Assembly (NCBI GenBank): GCA_005888395.1
Contig: VAXF01000138.1
Location: forward strand, 1 to 9,379
Direction: 5' to 3'
Length of the DNA: 9,379 bases
From: Actinomycetota bacterium
GTDB taxonomy: Bacteria > Actinomycetota > Acidimicrobiia > Acidimicrobiales > AC-25
The notes under the pieces are model-generated. The model did no database searches and was not told the origin of the DNA. It saw only the letters and a list, made by a program, of their open reading frames with translations. Below, piece by piece: positions 1-9,033 of the stretch (its first letter is position 1; each line of letters starts with the position of its first letter). Both the position numbers and the translations under genes were made by a program.

Positions 1-561
1 GGTCGCGAGCACGAACGAGTTCGCATCGCGAGTCATTCCCCAGAGAAGGGCGACGGCGATCGTCGGCACGGCGATGACCCACCGCCAACGTTGCACGAGC
101 ACGAGGATGCCCGCGACGAGCATCACGAACAGGGAAACCGAGATCGACTCGGTGAGAGCCGCTCCGTCCCACTGGACCACCCGGTCGCTCAGGCTGAGGG
201 TCAGGACCAGGACGATGGCAACGACCCGGAGCCGATGATGGCGGACTGAGATCCCGACAGCGACGGCCAGGCAGAGCCAGGCGATCGTCGCTATGGCCGC
301 CTGCGTCATGGCAATGGTGTGGAGGCTGCCCGTGCCCGTGAGCTTCATGAGAAAGGGCTCGACCGGAGGGTGGATGCCGGCGAGGAACCCACGGCTGAAC
401 ACGGGGAGCTTCGACATCCGCTCGTACACGAAGGTGTCCCGCAGCGCGACCGCCTGCCACCTGCCGACCGTGGCCATGCGGAGCACCGCATAGCCGATCG
501 CGGCGACCACTGCCGTGCCGGCCCAGCGGAATCGCGGCTCGATCGACGGCCAGAGGCCCAT
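1..561 (-). CDS. Multi-pass membrane protein, probable GT-C fold glycosyltransferase, N-terminal part (cut by left edge)
   Basis: The frame runs from an ATG at 561-559 to the left edge without a stop, giving 187 residues; the C-terminus is missing. Hydrophobic segments lie near residues 14-29, 84-106, 111-125, 137-157 and 160-175. Between the first two is a polar loop (residues 40-80) with an Arg-Asp pair at 41-42 and a His-Pro-Pro motif at 64-66. This layout, followed by an Ala-Leu-Thr-Glu-Ser motif (135-139) at the head of a membrane helix, resembles dolichyl-phosphate-mannose-type GT-C transferases, which move sugars from lipid carriers outside the membrane. The family call is by resemblance only. 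The gene starts 15 bases after the birA stop, so the two are probably co-transcribed. An in-frame GTG at 576-574, directly after the birA stop, is an alternative start. A GGTGAGG lies just before the ATG, too close for an ideal ribosome binding site. Confidence 0.6.
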   Translation of the reverse strand, partial: MGLWPSIEPRFRWAGTAVVAAIGYAVLRMATVGRWQAVALRDTFVYERMSKLPVFSRGFLAGIHPPVEPFLMKLTGTGSLHTIAMTQAAIATIAWLCLAVAVGISVRHHRLRVVAIVLVLTLSLSDRVVQWDGAALTESISVSLFVMLVAGILVLVQRWRWVIAVPTIAVALLWGMTRDANSFVLAT

Positions 562-576
562 CCTCACCCGTTGCAC

Positions 577-1280
577 CTACGCCGGGCGCACGTGCACGAC
601 GTCCCCGGCGAGGACGCGGCGGCGCTCGCCGTCGACCTCGACCACGAGGGCACCGTCGTCGTCGATCTCCACCGCGGTGCCGGCCAGGTCGCCGCCGGCG
701 AGCTCGACCCGCAGCCGGAGGCCGATGGTGCTGCAGCGCGCCCGGTAGGCGTCCATCAGGTCGGGCGCGCCGTGACGCACGTCGAGCGAGAGCAACAACT
801 CGTCGAGCAGGGCGGCCTGGTCGACGTCACGCCCGGCCAGTTGGTTGAGGGCCACAGCCCCCTCCGGCGCGCCCGACGTCCAGTTCACGTTGAGCCCGAG
901 CCCGACCACGATCGCATGCCCCTCGGCCTCGGCGAGGATCCCACCGAGCTTGCGGTCGTCGACGAGCAGGTCGTTGGGCCATTTCAGGTCGGGCGCGACG
1001 CCGGCGACGCGCTCGCAGGCGTCGCAGGCGGCAAGCGCCACCGCGGTCGTCAGCAGGTGTCCGGCCTCGAGCGCCCGCGGGCGGAACAGCACCGAGACGA
1101 GGAGCGAGGACCCCGGCAGCGCAACCCATGTGCGGCCCAGCCGCCCGCGACCCGCCGTCTGGTGGTCGGCCACCACGACGAGGCCCTCGGCCGCACCCGC
1201 ACGCGCCTCGTCGAGCACCCGGCGGTTGGTCGAGTCGAGCTCGGCGAAGCGGCGGACCTCCCACTCGATGCGATAACCAT
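577..1280 (-). CDS. birA: Biotin--[acetyl-CoA-carboxylase] ligase, monofunctional, 5' end out of frame
   Basis: This enzyme makes biotinyl-5'-AMP and transfers biotin to the carrier-domain lysine of biotin-dependent carboxylases in the cytosol. The open frame (stop at 577-579) shows the ligase signature Gly-Arg-Gly-Arg-Leu-Gly-Arg, counted from the GTG at 1218 as residues 23-29. It also shows Lys-Trp-Pro-Asn-Asp (79-83), a Gly-Leu-Gly-Leu-Asn-Val motif, and a C-terminal SH3-like domain. There is no N-terminal helix-turn-helix, so it is probably not a repressor. The only canonical in-frame start is GTG 1218, but the conserved Ser-Thr-Asn motif lies upstream (codons 1233-1225) and family-like sequence continues to about 1270; a stop follows at 1290-1288. 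The ATG at 1280-1278 has a GAGG five bases before it but is one base out of frame. I take it as the original start, followed by a one-base loss. The gene is head to head with the carboxylase it probably modifies. The ligase identity is secure; the start is not. Confidence 0.85.
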
Positions 1281-3062
<1,782 letters not shown>

Positions 3063-3074
3063 GGCTGCCCGCGG

Positions 3075-4436
3075 TCATTCGGCCGCGTCGGCCAGCGCCT
3101 CCGACAGGGTGGGGTGCACGAGCAGCGAGTCGACGATGTCGGTGACCTTGAGGTTGCAGGTGACCGCGAGCGCGATCACCGAGATCAGCTCGGCCGCATG
3201 CCGGCCGACGATCGACCCGCCGAGCACGACGCCGGTGGCCGGATCGGAGAGGATCTTCACGAACCCGCGCGGGTCGCTGTTGATGAGTGCTTTGGCGCTT
3301 GCCGCGAACGGCATCTTGGTGACGCGGATCTTGCGGCCGAGGGCGAAGGCGTCGGCCTCGGCCAGGCCCACGTCGGCGATCTCCGGCTCGGTGAAGATGG
3401 CGGACGCCGCCTTCTCGTAGTCGAGGTGACGGTGCTCGCGCGTGTGCAGCCCCATCACGTGCTCGGCGATCTTGCGTCCCTGCATCGCCGCCACCGACGA
3501 CAGGGGGAGCTTGCCCGACAAGTCTCCTGCCGCGTAGATATGGGCGACGTTCGACTGACAGTGCTGGTTGACGGGCACGTAGCCGGCGTCGTCGACCTCG
3601 ACTCCGGCCGCCTCCAGACTCAGACCCTCCGAGTTCGGCACCGAGCCGATGCACAGGAGCGCGTGGCTGCCGCGGGCCACCCGGCCGTCGTCGCAACGGA
3701 CTGCGACACCTTCGGCGGTGCGGTCGATGCCCACGGCGCGGGCGCCCTTCAGCAGGGCCACTCCGCGCCGGATGAAGTCGTCCTCGAGCGCGCCGGCGAC
3801 CTCGGCGTCCTTGAGCGGCAGCACCTGCTGGCGGCTGACCACGAGGGTCACCTCGGCCCCGAACGACGAGAACATGTGGACGAACTCGACCCCCGTCACG
3901 CCCGACCCGATCACGACCAGATGCTCGGGGAACTCGGGTGGCGGGTAGGCCTGCCGCGTCGTGAGCACCCGCTCTCCGTCGGGCTCGCACCAGTCGGGGA
4001 TGCGGGGCCGGCTGCCGGTGGACAGCACGATGGTGTCGGCCGCGAGCTCCTCGACGCCGGTCTCGGTCTCGACCACGACCTCACGCGGTCCCTTCAGCCG
4101 GCCCGTTCCCTTGATGATGCGCACGCCCTGGCTCGTCAGCAGCTCCGTGATCGAGCGGTTGATGCGTTCCTCGATCTCGGCCACACGCTGCACCAGTGCG
4201 ACGCCGTCGACCTCGGCCTCGCGGGGGAACAGACCCATGGCATGCGCCCGCGCCGCGAACGAGCGCGCCCCGCCCGTCGCGATCATCGTCTTCGAAGGGA
4301 TGCAGTCCCACAGGTGGGCGGCGCCGCCGACGATCTCGCGCTCGACGAGCGTCACCTCCCCGCCCAGGCGGGCGGCGTGCGTAGCCGCCTGGTTGCCCGC
4401 CGGACCCCCGCCGATGATCACGACGCGCACGCTCAC
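3075..4436 (-). CDS. lpdA: LpdA-type NAD(P)H-quinone dehydrogenase (flavoprotein disulfide reductase family)
   Basis: A 453-residue cytosolic FAD protein, full length for the family, resembling Mycobacterium LpdA (Rv3303c). That enzyme is not a lipoamide dehydrogenase; it reduces quinones with NAD(P)H. The FAD-binding Gly-Gly-Gly-Pro-Ala-Gly is at 9-14, a second Rossmann motif for NAD(P)H (Gly-Ser-Gly-Val-Thr-Gly) at 178-183, and Ala-Ala-Gly-Asp at 302-305. The C-terminal dimerisation domain ends with His-Pro-Thr-Leu-Ser-Glu (441-446). The redox motif is degenerate: Cys45 precedes Ile-Pro-Ser-Lys, but the first cysteine of the usual pair is Ala40, so no active-site disulfide can form. The start is GTG 4436, which gives a normal N-terminus at the first beta strand; GTG 4430 is possible. 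The start overlaps the stop of the preceding small ORF as GTGA, and a perfect hairpin ends two bases upstream, so translation may be coupled or controlled. It is convergent with the carboxylase gene, with 12 bases between stops. Confidence 0.85.
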   Translation of the reverse strand: MSVRVVIIGGGPAGNQAATHAARLGGEVTLVEREIVGGAAHLWDCIPSKTMIATGGARSFAARAHAMGLFPREAEVDGVALVQRVAEIEERINRSITELLTSQGVRIIKGTGRLKGPREVVVETETGVEELAADTIVLSTGSRPRIPDWCEPDGERVLTTRQAYPPPEFPEHLVVIGSGVTGVEFVHMFSSFGAEVTLVVSRQQVLPLKDAEVAGALEDDFIRRGVALLKGARAVGIDRTAEGVAVRCDDGRVARGSHALLCIGSVPNSEGLSLEAAGVEVDDAGYVPVNQHCQSNVAHIYAAGDLSGKLPLSSVAAMQGRKIAEHVMGLHTREHRHLDYEKAASAIFTEPEIADVGLAEADAFALGRKIRVTKMPFAASAKALINSDPRGFVKILSDPATGVVLGGSIVGRHAAELISVIALAVTCNLKVTDIVDSLLVHPTLSEALADAAE

Positions 4437-4527
4437 TGGACCACCATCCTGCGGATGGTGGTCGTGAGCTCTTGACGGCTCTGCTTGCTGGGGCTGCGCT
4501 CCTCCGCTTCGCTTCGGTGCTCGCCCA

Positions 4528-4528
<1 letters not shown>
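4433..4528 (-). CDS. Possible 31-residue small protein between the mutase and lpdA
   Basis: I do not recognise this protein. The ATG (4528-4526) overlaps the mutase stop as TGATG, and its own stop (4435-4433) overlaps the lpdA GTG start as GTGA, a double stop-start overlap typical of translationally coupled genes. The product would be hydrophilic, rich in Glu, Arg, Ser and Gln in its first 20 residues, with Thr-Thr-Thr-Ile-Arg-Arg-Met-Val-Val near the end. About 27 of 31 codons end in G or C, as in real genes here. There is no ribosome binding site before the ATG, so translation would depend on ribosomes finishing the mutase. Its last ten codons form the perfect inverted repeat listed separately. 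It may encode a peptide, or it may only be a translated leader that opens the lpdA start. No membrane segment, cysteine or known motif is visible. By chance alone such an arrangement is not rare, so confidence is moderate. Confidence 0.4.
4439..4463 (-). promoter_or_regulatory. Perfect 11-bp hairpin directly before the lpdA start codon
   Basis: The arms 4439-4449 and 4453-4463 are perfect reverse complements around a three-base loop (4450-4452). On the transcript the stem ends two bases before the lpdA GTG and takes up the only AGGA-like ribosome binding site, which sits about ten bases upstream of the GTG. Seen directly: the inverted repeat and its position. Inferred: it could hide the lpdA ribosome binding site until a ribosome crossing the small ORF melts it, or act as a protein-binding operator. 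It is unlikely to be a terminator, because no T-tract follows and the lpdA coding region begins at once. Confidence 0.55.
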
Positions 4529-5705
<1,177 letters not shown>

Positions 5706-5709
<4 letters not shown>

Positions 5710-6101
5710 CGACGTGGTGATCTTGTCTCGAGCAGGACGCGCATGTCCTCGATCGAGTCGATTGCGACGCCGACCTTGCCAACCTCGCCCTCGGCGCGCG
5801 GGGAATCGAAGTCGTAGCCGATCTGCATCGGCAGGTCGAAGGCGCACGAGAGGCCCGTCTGGCCGTGCTCGAGGAGGAACTTGAACCGCTTGTTGGTCTC
5901 CTCCGCTGTGCCGAAGCCGGCGTACTGACGCATGGTCCACACCCGCCCCCGGTACATCTGCGGGTAGATGCCGCGGGTGTAGGGGGGTTGGCCGGGAAGG
6001 CCCAGCTGCCGCTCGGGCTCCCATCCGTCGAGGTCGTCCGCCGTGTAGACGGGCTTGATCTCGATGCCCGAGTCGGTCTGGCGCTCGTCGCCCACACCCA
6101 A
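5706..6101 (-). CDS. Methylmalonyl-CoA mutase large subunit, N-terminal fragment (ends at a frameshift)
   Basis: These 131 residues match the start of mutase large subunits: a short N-terminal arm, then the first barrel strands with Trp-Thr-Met-Arg-Gln-Tyr-Ala-Gly-Phe (55-63) and Ala-Ile-Asp-Ser-Ile (113-117). Tyr60 corresponds to Tyr89 of the Propionibacterium enzyme, which is Phe in isobutyryl-CoA and Ile in hydroxyisobutyryl-CoA mutases; its presence supports methylmalonyl-CoA specificity. After Leu-Leu (123-124) the frame goes wrong, reads seven unrelated residues, and stops at 5708-5706. The family would continue with about Asp-Gly-Ile-Pro-Leu-Asp-Lys, and Asp-Lys is found 13 bases out of register in the other frame, so a deletion around 5727-5732 is the simplest account. 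The start is TTG 6101 or, better, GTG 6095. A TAGATT -10 box ends six bases before that GTG and no ribosome binding site is seen, which suggests a leaderless transcript. Together the two pieces would make a protein of about 525-530 residues, normal for the family. Confidence 0.8.
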
Positions 6102-6107
6102 AATCTA
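6102..6107 (-). promoter_or_regulatory. Probable -10 box of the mutase operon (leaderless start)
   Basis: The minus strand reads TAGATT, matching the actinobacterial TANNNT -10 consensus, with six bases between it and the GTG at 6095-6093. Transcription would then begin at or next to the GTG, giving a leaderless message, which fits the lack of a ribosome binding site. The box touches the arm of the large inverted repeat (6108-6158), so any -35 region lies inside that repeat. I see no well-spaced TTGACA-like -35; a TTGAGG in the repeat loop is 21 bases away, too far. Confidence 0.5.
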
Positions 6108-6158
6108 CGACTTCTGTACCTGTGGCCACCTCAACGGTGGCCACAGGTACAAAAGTCG
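6108..6158. repeat. 51-base inverted repeat between moeB and the mutase gene (terminator or operator)
   Basis: The outer arms 6108-6130 and 6136-6158 pair over 23 positions with one mismatch (6114/6152) around a five-base loop (6131-6135); the inner 15 bp of each arm are perfect. It begins eight bases after the moeB stop and ends against the mutase -10 box. As RNA it is an obvious hairpin and could terminate moeB transcription, but there is no long T-tract beyond it, only a TTTT inside one arm and a short one after it. As DNA it covers the -35 zone of the mutase promoter and could bind a dimeric regulator. A mobile palindromic repeat is also possible. It occurs once in this window. Confidence 0.7.
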
Positions 6159-6166
6159 CCGAGGTG

Positions 6167-7348
6167 TCAGGCGCCCGGGGGCGCCTCCCGCGGGTGGGGC
6201 ATGCACAGCTCGTCGTACTCGGCGATCACGATCTCCGCGGCGTGCTCGCCGCACGCAGGGCAGTCGGGGTCGCGGTTCACCTTGAAGACCCGGAACGACT
6301 CCTCGAGGGCGTCGTACGCGAGCAGGCGCCCGATCAGCGGGTCGCCGATGCCGAGGACGAGCTTGATGGCCTCCATGGCCTGGATGGACCCGATGATGCC
6401 GGGCAGCACGCCGAGGACGCCGGCCTCGGCGCACGACGGCGCCAGCTCGGCGGGCGGCGGCTCGGGGATCATGCAGCGGTAGCACGGCCCGTCGTAGGGC
6501 GCGAACACGGTGGCCTGCCCCTCGAAGCGGAAGATCGACCCGTGCACGACCGGGATGCGCTTCAGCAACGACGCATCGTTCACCAGGTATCTCGTCGGGA
6601 AGTTGTCGGTGCCGTCGACGATGACGTCGTAGCCCTCGAAGATGTCGAGGATGTTGTCGGCGCCGAGGCGCACGTCGTAGGTGACCACGTTGACATCGGG
6701 GTTGAGCAGCGTCAGCGTCTTCTTGGCCGAGTCGACCTTGCGGTCGCCAACCCGGTCGTAGTTGTGGAGGATCTGGCGCTGCAGGTTGGACTCGTCGACG
6801 ACGTCCATGTCGATGATGCCGATCGTGCCCACGCCGGCCGCGGCGAGGTAGAGGGCGGCCGGCGAGCCGAGCCCGCCCGCGCCGAGCAGGAGCGCCTTCG
6901 CGTCGAGCAGCTTCTGCTGGCCCTCCTCGCCGACCTCGGGCAACAACAGGTGGCGCTGATAGCGGTTGCGCTGGTCGGAGCTGAGCGTCTGCGGCACCCG
7001 CCAGGGGCGGCCCTCGTCCTTCCATTTGTTGAAGCCGCCCTTCATGGACACGACGTCGCCGTAGCCGAGCTCGGTGAGCGTCTTGGCCGCGAAAGCCGAG
7101 CGGGTGCCGCCGGCGCAATGGACGACGATCGGCGTCGAGCGGTCGGCGACGCGGTTCTCGATCTGGCTCTCGAGGTTGCCGCGGGGGATGTGAACGACGT
7201 CGGGGATCGCACCTTGGGCGTACTCGTCGGGCTCGCGCACGTCGAGGACGACCGTGCCGGGCCGCGCCGCCGCCTCGGCCGCCTCGGCCGTGTCGACCTC
7301 GCGGATCTGGGCCCTGGTCTGCGCCAGCAGCTCGCGGAAGGAGGCCAT
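6167..7348 (-). CDS. Rhodanese-ThiF/MoeB fusion, sulfur-carrier adenylyltransferase/sulfurtransferase (MoeZ-like, reversed order)
   Basis: A 393-residue cytosolic enzyme from ATG 7348. It would adenylate the C-terminal Gly-Gly of a ubiquitin-like sulfur carrier (MoaD, ThiS or CysO type) and hand it sulfur through the rhodanese domain, for molybdopterin, thiamine or cysteine synthesis. The N-terminal rhodanese (about 15-118) has Asp-Val-Arg-Glu-Pro (36-40) and the active cysteine Cys78 in Cys-Ala-Gly-Gly-Thr-Arg-Ser. The ThiF/MoeB domain (about 122-393) has the ATP loop Gly-Ala-Gly-Gly-Leu-Gly (156-161), Asp-Glu-Ser-Asn-Leu-Gln-Arg-Gln (185-192), Asp-Gly-Thr-Asp-Asn-Phe (245-250), Cys306, and two Cys-x-x-Cys zinc pairs (289/292 and 363/366). 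Mycobacterial MoeZ carries the same domains in the opposite order. No sulfur carrier gene is in the window, so the pathway is open. The start follows a TAGACT box by seven bases with no ribosome binding site, so it is probably leaderless. The frame is open upstream of ATG 7348, but that stretch looks unlike the family. Confidence 0.9.
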   Translation of the reverse strand: MASFRELLAQTRAQIREVDTAEAAEAAARPGTVVLDVREPDEYAQGAIPDVVHIPRGNLESQIENRVADRSTPIVVHCAGGTRSAFAAKTLTELGYGDVVSMKGGFNKWKDEGRPWRVPQTLSSDQRNRYQRHLLLPEVGEEGQQKLLDAKALLLGAGGLGSPAALYLAAAGVGTIGIIDMDVVDESNLQRQILHNYDRVGDRKVDSAKKTLTLLNPDVNVVTYDVRLGADNILDIFEGYDVIVDGTDNFPTRYLVNDASLLKRIPVVHGSIFRFEGQATVFAPYDGPCYRCMIPEPPPAELAPSCAEAGVLGVLPGIIGSIQAMEAIKLVLGIGDPLIGRLLAYDALEESFRVFKVNRDPDCPACGEHAAEIVIAEYDELCMPHPREAPPGA

Positions 7349-7355
7349 GGCGCTC

Positions 7356-7361
7356 AGTCTA
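7356..7361 (-). promoter_or_regulatory. Probable -10 box of the rhodanese-MoeB gene (leaderless start)
   Basis: The minus strand reads TAGACT (TANNNT) exactly seven bases before the ATG at 7348, the spacing expected when transcription starts on the start codon. No ribosome binding site is present. A second TANNNT (TAGGGT) lies a few bases further upstream and would give a leader of about a dozen bases. The 61-base gap 7349-7409 also serves the divergent plus-strand gene, for which I see only a poor TACGCC match in the same position before its ATG. Confidence 0.5.
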
Positions 7362-7409
7362 AACCCTACCTGCGGAGTCGACATTCCCTGGGGTGGGTAC
7401 GCCTCCAGG

Positions 7410-8426
7410 ATGCGGCTGCGCTCGCTCGACGTGTTCCGCGGCCTGGCCGTGGCCGGGATGATCGTGGTGAACAACCAGGGCAGCGGCGCCCACGCCTTCC
7501 CGGGCACCACCCACGCGCCCTGGCACGGCGTGACCCCTGCCGATCTGGTCTTCCCGTTCTTCCTCGTGGCGATGGGCGCGGGTATGGCCTTCGGCGCCCC
7601 GAGCACCGGGCGGATCCTGCGACGCGGTGTCGTGCTGTTCGCGATCGGGCTGGCGCTCAACGGCCTGCCGCACGTCGACCTGGCCGAGGTCCACCTGCTC
7701 GGCGTGCTGCAGCGCATCGCCCTCGCCTACGTGATCGCCGCGCTGGTCGTCCGCCACGTGCCGCGCCGGCGCCAGGTGCTGGTCGCGGGCGCGATCCTCG
7801 CCGGCTACTGGGCCGCGCTCTCGCTCGTGCCGGTGCCGGGGCACGGCGCCGGCCACCTCAGCCCGGCGGGCAACCTCACCGGCTACATCGACCGCACCGT
7901 GCTCGGCGCGCGCCACCTCTACGGCAACGGCCCGTCCGACCCCGAAGGTCTGCTCAGCACCCTGCCGGCGGTGGTGACCGTGCTCATGGGCTACTGGGCC
8001 AGCGAGTGGCTGCGGGAGGAGCCGCGCCGGGTGGTGCGGGTGGGCGTCGTGTGCGTGCTGGCGGGGATGGCGTGGCACCCACTGTTCCCGATGAACAAGA
8101 AGCTCTGGACGAGCTCCTATGTCCTGTTCACCGGCGGTTGCGCACTGCTCGTGCTGGCCGGCGTTCACCGGTTGGTCGACGTCGGCGCTCGCCGCCTGGT
8201 CGCCTTCGAGGCGCTGGGCCGCAACGCCATCCTCGCCTTCGTGGGCTCCGAAGAGCTCGGGTACCTGATCCAGCGGGCGCACCTGCGGGAAGAGATCTAC
8301 CGGCGGGTGTTCGTACCCTGGGCCGGCCTCAACCTCGGTTCGCTCTCGTACGCGCTGACGGAGCTCGCGCTGCTCGGGCTCGTGCTGCGCGCCCTCTATG
8401 CGCGGCGCTGGTTCCTGACAGTGTGA
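7410..8426 (+). CDS. NagX/HGSNAT-like membrane acyltransferase (COG4299, DUF5009)
   Basis: A 338-residue multi-pass membrane protein of the family that includes human heparan-alpha-glucosaminide N-acetyltransferase and bacterial NagX. Members are thought to pass acetyl groups from cytosolic acetyl-CoA to amino sugars across the membrane; the bacterial substrates are mostly unproven. Family marks are Ser-Leu-Asp-Val-Phe-Arg-Gly at the N-terminus (5-11), His35 and His39 just before a Asp-Leu-Val-Phe-Pro-Phe-Phe membrane segment, Leu-Leu-Gly-Val-Leu-Gln-Arg-Ile, an extracytoplasmic Asp-Pro-Glu-Gly-Leu-Leu-Ser-Thr, and Met-Asn-Lys-Lys-Leu-Trp-Thr-Ser-Ser-Tyr. His35 probably corresponds to the active-site histidine of the human enzyme. 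About nine or ten hydrophobic segments are visible. I chose ATG 7410 because the conserved sequence starts at once; the frame is open upstream to an ATG at 7347, but that stretch overlaps the divergent gene's start. Four bases separate its stop from the nitroreductase start, so they form an operon. Confidence 0.85.
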   Translation: MRLRSLDVFRGLAVAGMIVVNNQGSGAHAFPGTTHAPWHGVTPADLVFPFFLVAMGAGMAFGAPSTGRILRRGVVLFAIGLALNGLPHVDLAEVHLLGVLQRIALAYVIAALVVRHVPRRRQVLVAGAILAGYWAALSLVPVPGHGAGHLSPAGNLTGYIDRTVLGARHLYGNGPSDPEGLLSTLPAVVTVLMGYWASEWLREEPRRVVRVGVVCVLAGMAWHPLFPMNKKLWTSSYVLFTGGCALLVLAGVHRLVDVGARRLVAFEALGRNAILAFVGSEELGYLIQRAHLREEIYRRVFVPWAGLNLGSLSYALTELALLGLVLRALYARRWFLTV

Positions 8427-8430
8427 GCGG

Positions 8431-9030
8431 ATGGACTTCCACGACGTCGTCCGCCGGCGGCGCATGGTCCGCAACTTCGACGACCGCCCCGTGCCGGCCG
8501 ACGTGCTCGAGCGGGTCCTCGTCAACGCCACCCACGCGCCGTCGGCGGGCTTCGCGCAGGGATGGGCATTCGTCGTGCTCGAGGGGCGCGAGCAGACCGA
8601 GGGGTTCTGGCGGCTGACGACCGACGACGCGTGGCGCGCCCGCACGACGCGCCAGGGCCTGTTCGACGCGCCGGTGATCGTGCTCCCGCTCGCGCACAAG
8701 CAGGCGTATCTCGAGCGCTACGCCGAAGCCGACAAGGCCGGCTCGGGAATGGACGCCGAGGCGGGGTGGCCGATGCCGTACTGGTACGTCGACGTCGCCT
8801 TCGCGTCGATGCTCATGCTGCTCACCGCGGTCGACGCCGGCCTCGGGGCGCTGTTCTTCGGGATCTTCCGCGGAAAGGACCGCCTGCTCGAGGCGCTGGG
8901 TGTGCCGGAGGGTTACGAGCCGATCGGCGCCATCGCGCTCGGCTGGCCGGCGCCGCTCGACCACCGCTCGCCGTCGCTCACGCGCGGGCGCCGTCCCGTG
9001 CAGGAGGTCGTCCACCGCGGCCGCTGGTGA
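8431..9030 (+). CDS. Nitroreductase family protein (FMN-dependent)
   Basis: A 199-residue protein of normal length for the FMN nitroreductase fold, which acts as a homodimer with FMN at the interface and uses NAD(P)H. The N-terminal arginine cluster (Arg8-Arg11 and Arg14 in the Val-Val-Arg-Arg-Arg-Arg-Met-Val-Arg run) and Ala-Pro-Ser-Ala (36-39) are the usual phosphate-binding elements. Asp-Ala-Gly-Leu-Gly-Ala-Leu-Phe-Phe-Gly (135-144) and Gly-Ala-Ile-Ala-Leu-Gly-Trp-Pro (166-173) match the family's later FMN and dimer motifs. The substrate cannot be told: the family includes nitroaromatic, quinone and flavin reductases. The ATG at 8431 follows the acyltransferase stop by four bases, with only a weak GAGCGG before it, so it is probably translated with that gene. 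The link between the two functions is unclear. The stop is three bases from the stop of the convergent sirtuin gene. Confidence 0.88.
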   Translation: MDFHDVVRRRRMVRNFDDRPVPADVLERVLVNATHAPSAGFAQGWAFVVLEGREQTEGFWRLTTDDAWRARTTRQGLFDAPVIVLPLAHKQAYLERYAEADKAGSGMDAEAGWPMPYWYVDVAFASMLMLLTAVDAGLGALFFGIFRGKDRLLEALGVPEGYEPIGAIALGWPAPLDHRSPSLTRGRRPVQEVVHRGRW

Positions 9031-9033
9031 GAG

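Noticed and set aside
3063..3087. Possible bidirectional terminator between the convergent carboxylase and lpdA genes
   Set aside because: Only a 5-bp GC stem with an eight-base loop and no T-tract can be drawn; this is expected by chance at this GC content.
3114..4475. Long plus-strand frame opposite lpdA
   Set aside because: The minus strand carries all the FAD and NAD(P)H motifs; the opposite frame has no recognisable domain.
5724..6144. Upstream extension of the mutase C-terminal frame to a start inside the inverted repeat
   Set aside because: The mutase-like sequence in this region is in the other frame; the extension reads unrelated residues and begins inside the palindrome.
7345..7350. 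CCATGG with overlapping ATGs on both strands
   Set aside because: The plus-strand ATG would add 21 residues before the conserved N-terminus of the acyltransferase, so ATG 7410 is preferred; only the minus-strand ATG looks real.
6122..8617. Very long plus-strand open frame running across moeB and the acyltransferase
   Set aside because: It is antisense to moeB and then out of frame with the acyltransferase. Its translation is rich in Arg, Ala, Gly and Pro with no family features, a normal by-product of GC-rich sequence.
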